DNA of 64,000 nt, from contig OZ241915.1 in NCBI GenBank assembly GCA_965203795.1, positions 1,612,001 to 1,676,000 of the forward strand, read 5' to 3'. The notes under the pieces are model-generated. The model was not told the DNA's origin, did no database searches, and saw nothing but the letters and a program-made list of their open reading frames with translations. Both the position numbers and the translations under genes were made by a program. This stretch comes from CBDBBY01 sp965203795 (GTDB taxonomy: Bacteria; Pseudomonadota; Alphaproteobacteria; Rhodobacterales; Rhodobacteraceae). This document shows, one piece after another, positions 60,758-64,000 of this stretch; the stretch's first letter is position 1; every line of letters starts with the position of its first letter.

Positions 60758-61933
60758 ATGAGGACAGACATTGCCGCGCTTGCTTTCGGGCTGGCTTTCG
60801 CGGTCGCTGCGGGAAACCCGGCCGCCGCCTTCCAGACCAGCGCGACCGCCTACATCGCGGTCGATCAGGCGACGGGAATCGTGCTGGCCGAAAAGAACGC
60901 CGACCAGCCGATCCCTCCCGCCTCCCTTTCGAAGCTCATGACGCTGAACATGGTGTTCGAAGCGCTGGACGACGGCCGGCTGAGCATGGACGACCGGCTG
61001 CCCGTCAGCAGCCACGCCATGTCGTACAAGGGATCGTCCATGTTTCTGGACAGGAACGACCGGGTCCGGGTCGAGGATCTGATCCGGGGAATCGTCGTGC
61101 TGTCCGGCAACGACGCCTGCGCGGTGGTGGCGGAAGCGCTGTCGCCCGACGGAACCGAGGCCGGCTTCGCGCGCCTCATGACCGAACGGGGCCGGGAAAT
61201 CGGGCTGACCGGATCGAATTTCACGAACTCGAACGGCTGGCCCGACCCGGACCACTACATGACCGCCCGCGACCTCGCGATTCTGGCTTCGCACCTCATC
61301 CGCGAATTTCCCCAGTACTATCCGTATTTCGCCGAGATCGAATTCGGGTTCGACGAGCGCGTGCCTTCGAACCGGTTCAACAGGAATCCGCTGCTCGATC
61401 TCGGGATCGGGGCGGACGGGCTGAAGACGGGATACACAAGCGATGCAGGCTACGGTCTGGTCGGCTCCGCCAAGCGCGGCAACAGGCGGATCGTCTTCGT
61501 GCTTTCCGGGATGAAGGGAACGGTGCTGCGGCGCGAGGAAGCCGAACGCATGATCAACTGGTACTATTTCCAGTTCGAGGAGTTCGTGCCCTTCGAGGTC
61601 GGTGAGGTCGTGGCGACCGTCCCGGTATTCAACGGCAAGGAGCGCGAGGTGCCCGCGACTGTGGCGCAAGCCGCGGCTCTGCCGCTGCCGGTTGCGGCCA
61701 AGGGAGCGGTCGAGGCCTTCGCCGAATTCACCGAGCCCGCTTTCGCGCCGGTTGTGAAGGGCCAGCCGCTCGGCGAGCTTGTGATTACCGTTCCCGGTCT
61801 TTCCGAGCCTGCCCGAATCCCGCTCGTCGCGGCCGCGGACGTGGCGGCGGGCAACGTGGTGGACAAGGTCGTCAACAGGGCTCTCGAACTGATCGACCGA
61901 ACCGTCGTCGAGCCGGTTTCGCGGATGCAATGA
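60758..61933 (+). CDS. D-alanyl-D-alanine carboxypeptidase (penicillin-binding protein 5/6 family)
   Basis: A 391-residue periplasmic low-molecular-weight PBP. The signal peptide MRTDIAALAFGLAFAVAAGN ends before AAFQTSATAY. Active-site motifs: SLSK (Ser56, Lys59), SGN in VLSGNDACAV, and KTG in DGLKTGYTSDAG. A beta-sandwich domain follows (about 270-370) and a C-terminal amphipathic helix that would anchor it to the membrane. It trims terminal D-Ala from muropeptides. Its stop overlaps the tmk start (ATGA); dac-tmk-holB is a standard alphaproteobacterial cluster. Confidence 0.94.
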   Translation: MRTDIAALAFGLAFAVAAGNPAAAFQTSATAYIAVDQATGIVLAEKNADQPIPPASLSKLMTLNMVFEALDDGRLSMDDRLPVSSHAMSYKGSSMFLDRNDRVRVEDLIRGIVVLSGNDACAVVAEALSPDGTEAGFARLMTERGREIGLTGSNFTNSNGWPDPDHYMTARDLAILASHLIREFPQYYPYFAEIEFGFDERVPSNRFNRNPLLDLGIGADGLKTGYTSDAGYGLVGSAKRGNRRIVFVLSGMKGTVLRREEAERMINWYYFQFEEFVPFEVGEVVATVPVFNGKEREVPATVAQAAALPLPVAAKGAVEAFAEFTEPAFAPVVKGQPLGELVITVPGLSEPARIPLVAAADVAAGNVVDKVVNRALELIDRTVVEPVSRMQ

Positions 61934-62553
61934 CGGCACGCGGCACCTTCGTCACCATCGAAGGCATTGACGGATCAGGAAAATCCACTCAGGTCCGCGC
62001 CTTGGCTGCCGGCTTGGCGGAAGCCGGTTTCGATGCCGTGCTGACGCGGGAGCCCGGAGGAACGGAAGGCGCGGAGCGAATCCGGCATCTGCTCGACAGC
62101 GGCCAGTCCGGCCTATGGTCGCCTGAATCCGAAGCGCTGCTGTTTTCCGCAGCAAGGCTGGACCATGTCGAGAAGCGGATCCGCCCTGCGCTGAAGGATG
62201 GAAAGATCGTCGTCTGCGACCGTTTCGTCGACTCCACGATCGTCTACCAGGGATTCGGAAACGACAGCCTGAAGTCCAAGATAATCGCCGTGCACGAGGC
62301 AATGATCCGGCTTTGGCCGGACCTGACCTTCGTCCTCGACCTGCCGTTAGGCTCAGCGCATTCGCGGCTTGCGGAGCGAAGCGGCGGCGACTGGCGGCTT
62401 GAAAGCTTCGGAAGCGACGCGGAACGCCTTGCGGGCGACTTCCGCGCGCTGGCTGCGCAGCATCCGGACAGAGTCCGCACAGTGGACTCGACGCAGCCCG
62501 CCGAGGCCGTCGCCGCGAGAATTCTCAAGGAAACACTCGAGGTCCTGCGGTGA
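61930..62553 (+). CDS. tmk: Thymidylate kinase
   Basis: A 207-residue dTMP kinase. P-loop FVTIEGIDGSGKSTQVRAL, the DR-loop TREPGGTEGAERIR, VVCDRFVDSTIVYQGFG, and the LID region near RLAERSGGDWRLESF. It makes dTDP for DNA synthesis. Overlaps both dac and holB by 4 bases, so it is coupled to both. Confidence 0.96.
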   Translation: MTARGTFVTIEGIDGSGKSTQVRALAAGLAEAGFDAVLTREPGGTEGAERIRHLLDSGQSGLWSPESEALLFSAARLDHVEKRIRPALKDGKIVVCDRFVDSTIVYQGFGNDSLKSKIIAVHEAMIRLWPDLTFVLDLPLGSAHSRLAERSGGDWRLESFGSDAERLAGDFRALAAQHPDRVRTVDSTQPAEAVAARILKETLEVLR

Positions 62554-63668
62554 CGGAAGAACCCGAACCGGACAGGGTCGGAGACGCGCCCCGGCCGAGG
62601 GAGACTTTGTCGCTTTACGGCCAGCGGGAGGCGGAGCGCGAGTTCCTGACGGCATTCCGCGCGGGACGCCTCCATCACGCTTGGCTGATCACCGGCCAGC
62701 GCGGCATCGGCAAGGCAACGCTGGCGTGGCGGATCGCGCGCTTCCTGATCGCCCGGCATGGCCCGCCCGAAGCAGACCTTGCCGACCTGGAGGATGTAGC
62801 GGACCTTTCGGTGCCCGAAAGCCACCCGGTCGTTCGCCGCACCGCCCTGCTCGCCGAGCCTGCCGTCAAGCTTTTGCGGCGGCCGTACGACAGCAAGTCG
62901 GGCAAGCTGGCCAAGGACATAACGATCAGCGAGGTCCGCGCGCTCAAAACGTCGCTTTCGTTGTCCTCGCCGGACGGCGCGCCTCGGATCGCGATCATCG
63001 ATGCTGCGGACGACATGAACGCGAACGCTGCGAACGCGATTCTCAAGGCATTGGAGGAACCGCCGGAAAACGCATACTTTTTTCTTGTCAGCAGCGCTCC
63101 GTCCGGCCTCTTGCCGACCATCCGCAGCCGCTGCCGATTTCTGCGCTGCAAGCCGCTTTCGGGCGAAGATCTGACCGGCGCGCTGGCCGCGGCGGGCATC
63201 GGGAATGAAGACGGCGCGGCGCATCTGCGCGAGCTCTGCTCCGGTTCGATCGGCGAAGCCGTGAGGCTGGCGAATGAGGACGGAGCGGAACTGTATCGCT
63301 CCATCGTCGACATGGTGTCCGGTGCGCCGGGGCTGGAGCGATCAAAGGCCGTCGCCCTCGCGTCCGGATGCGAGGGCCCGAACGCCGCGGGCCGCTACGA
63401 CGCGACGACCCGCCTGTTCGCCTTGCTGTCCTTCAGGCTGGCTGTCCGCGCCGCCTCGGGCGTGACGCCGCCGCCTGCTGCGAACGGAGAGCCGGAGCTT
63501 CTCGACCGGCTCGCCGGAAGCCCCGGCCGCGCCGAAGCATGGGCTGGCCTGCACGACCGTCTCAAGCGCCGCGCCGCCGAAGCGAAGCTGGTGACGCTCG
63601 ACCCGTTCCTTGTCGTTCTCGATTTCATCCGCGAATTCGACCGAACGGCCGCGAGAGCGGCCTCGTAG
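62550..63668 (+). CDS. holB: DNA polymerase III delta' subunit
   Basis: A 372-residue clamp-loader subunit. The AAA+ domain shows HHAWLITGQRGIGKATLAWRIARFL (P-loop-like), KDITISEVRALKTSLSLSS, RIAIIDAADDMNANAANAILKALEEPP and SSAPSGLLPTIRSRC (sensor 1 and SRC motif). The start is GTG 62550, overlapping tmk. It works with DnaX and HolA to load the sliding clamp. Confidence 0.95.
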   Translation: MTEEPEPDRVGDAPRPRETLSLYGQREAEREFLTAFRAGRLHHAWLITGQRGIGKATLAWRIARFLIARHGPPEADLADLEDVADLSVPESHPVVRRTALLAEPAVKLLRRPYDSKSGKLAKDITISEVRALKTSLSLSSPDGAPRIAIIDAADDMNANAANAILKALEEPPENAYFFLVSSAPSGLLPTIRSRCRFLRCKPLSGEDLTGALAAAGIGNEDGAAHLRELCSGSIGEAVRLANEDGAELYRSIVDMVSGAPGLERSKAVALASGCEGPNAAGRYDATTRLFALLSFRLAVRAASGVTPPPAANGEPELLDRLAGSPGRAEAWAGLHDRLKRRAAEAKLVTLDPFLVVLDFIREFDRTAARAAS

Positions 63669-63690
63669 CCCCGACGCATCGCGCCCAGCC

Positions 63691-64000
63691 ATGCTCGTGG
63701 ACAGCCACTGCCATCTCGCCGACCCGCGATTTGAAGGCAAACTGGACGAAATCGTCGAGCGGGCAAGCCTCGCAGGCGTTGTCCGGATGGTTGCGATCAG
63801 CACCCGCGGGTCGGATTTGAAGCGCAACGTCGAGATTGCCGAGCACTTCGACCAAGTATATTTCGCCGCCGGCGTCCACCCGCACCACGCGGCAGCCGAG
63901 CCGCCCGCGACGGTCGGCTCGTTGCTTGATATCGCGAAGCACCCGAAACTCACGGCCATTGGCGAGACTGGATTGGATTACCATTACACGAAGGACAGCG
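63691..64000 (+). CDS. tatD: TatD-family metal-dependent hydrolase, N-terminal part
   Basis: The first 103 codons of a TatD-like deoxyribonuclease/hydrolase; the gene runs off the window. MLVDSHCHLADPRF carries the metal-binding HxH; AAGVHPHHAAAEPP and AIGETGLDYHYTKDS hold further ligands, including the GE(T/C)GLDY glutamate. It lies 22 bp after holB, the usual alphaproteobacterial neighbour. Confidence 0.93.
   Translation, partial: MLVDSHCHLADPRFEGKLDEIVERASLAGVVRMVAISTRGSDLKRNVEIAEHFDQVYFAAGVHPHHAAAEPPATVGSLLDIAKHPKLTAIGETGLDYHYTKDS

Noticed and set aside
1..64000. CRISPR arrays, replication origins and rRNA genes
   Set aside because: No regularly spaced direct repeats, DnaA-box clusters or rRNA sequences were seen in the window.

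Overview
The window is high-GC bacterial chromosome that reads as an alphaproteobacterium. Evidence for this is the set of neighbourhoods: sspB-fumC; zapA facing tkt-gap-pgk-fba; ftsB upstream of pdhA-pdhB-pdhC; fabD-fabG-acpP-fabF-mltG divergent from rpsF-rpsR-rplI; dac-tmk-holB-tatD. The abundance of TRAP and ABC uptake systems, demethylating flavoenzymes and an indolepyruvate ferredoxin oxidoreductase suggests an aerobic heterotroph living on small organic acids, amines and amino acids. I cannot name the species.

Layout. 1-2.2 kb: end of sspB, fumC and a small membrane-anchored coiled-coil protein. 2.4-7.4 kb: two tandem 816-residue dimethylglycine/sarcosine dehydrogenase-like flavoproteins. 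7.4-8.8 kb: ribbon-helix-helix protein, ccdA, tusA. 8.9-13.5 kb: fused indolepyruvate ferredoxin oxidoreductase with a divergent LysR regulator. 13.5-15.3 kb: complete ISKra4-like insertion sequence with perfect ends and a 9-bp target duplication. 15.4-16.9 kb: bolA-grxD, then zapA and a coiled-coil gene. 17.1-22.5 kb: tkt, gap, pgk, class I fba. 22.7-29.5 kb: ftsB and pdhABC, separated by an accessory insert (TbpB-like lipoprotein and a dead IS110 copy). 29.6-30.4 kb: cysE. 30.5-34.4 kb: a nested mobile island bounded by decayed ISKra4-like ends and a 9-bp direct repeat; it holds an IS1634-like element, the end of a second one, and broken copies of a HEPN-type two-gene module. 34.5-40.0 kb: mltG, fabF, an atypical hisA homologue, acpP, fabG, fabD. 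40.1-41.3 kb: a Phd/VapC-type toxin-antitoxin pair bracketed by inverted repeats. 41.3-42.7 kb: rpsF-rpsR-rplI behind a promoter and a possible leader RNA. 42.7-43.0 kb: remnant of an IS21 istB. 43.1-46.9 kb: SRPBCC protein, acs, rpe, peroxiredoxin-like protein. 46.9-58.6 kb: catabolic region with a MetE-like methyltransferase, pobA, a ThDP enzyme, an Frc-type sugar ABC transporter, a TRAP transporter and a 3-hydroxyisobutyrate dehydrogenase-like enzyme. 58.7 kb: tRNA-Ser(UGA). 59.4-60.2 kb: the best-preserved copy of the HEPN module. 60.8-64 kb: dac, tmk, holB, start of tatD.

The most unusual content is the dispersed HEPN-plus-partner module. It appears three times, two copies broken and one nearly complete with a frame change at an A_AAA_AAC heptamer. 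Next come the nested ISKra4-like island, the HisA homologue in the fatty-acid operon lacking a catalytic aspartate, and the toxin-antitoxin pair between inverted repeats. Everything here was read by eye; family names come from recognised motifs, not database searches.
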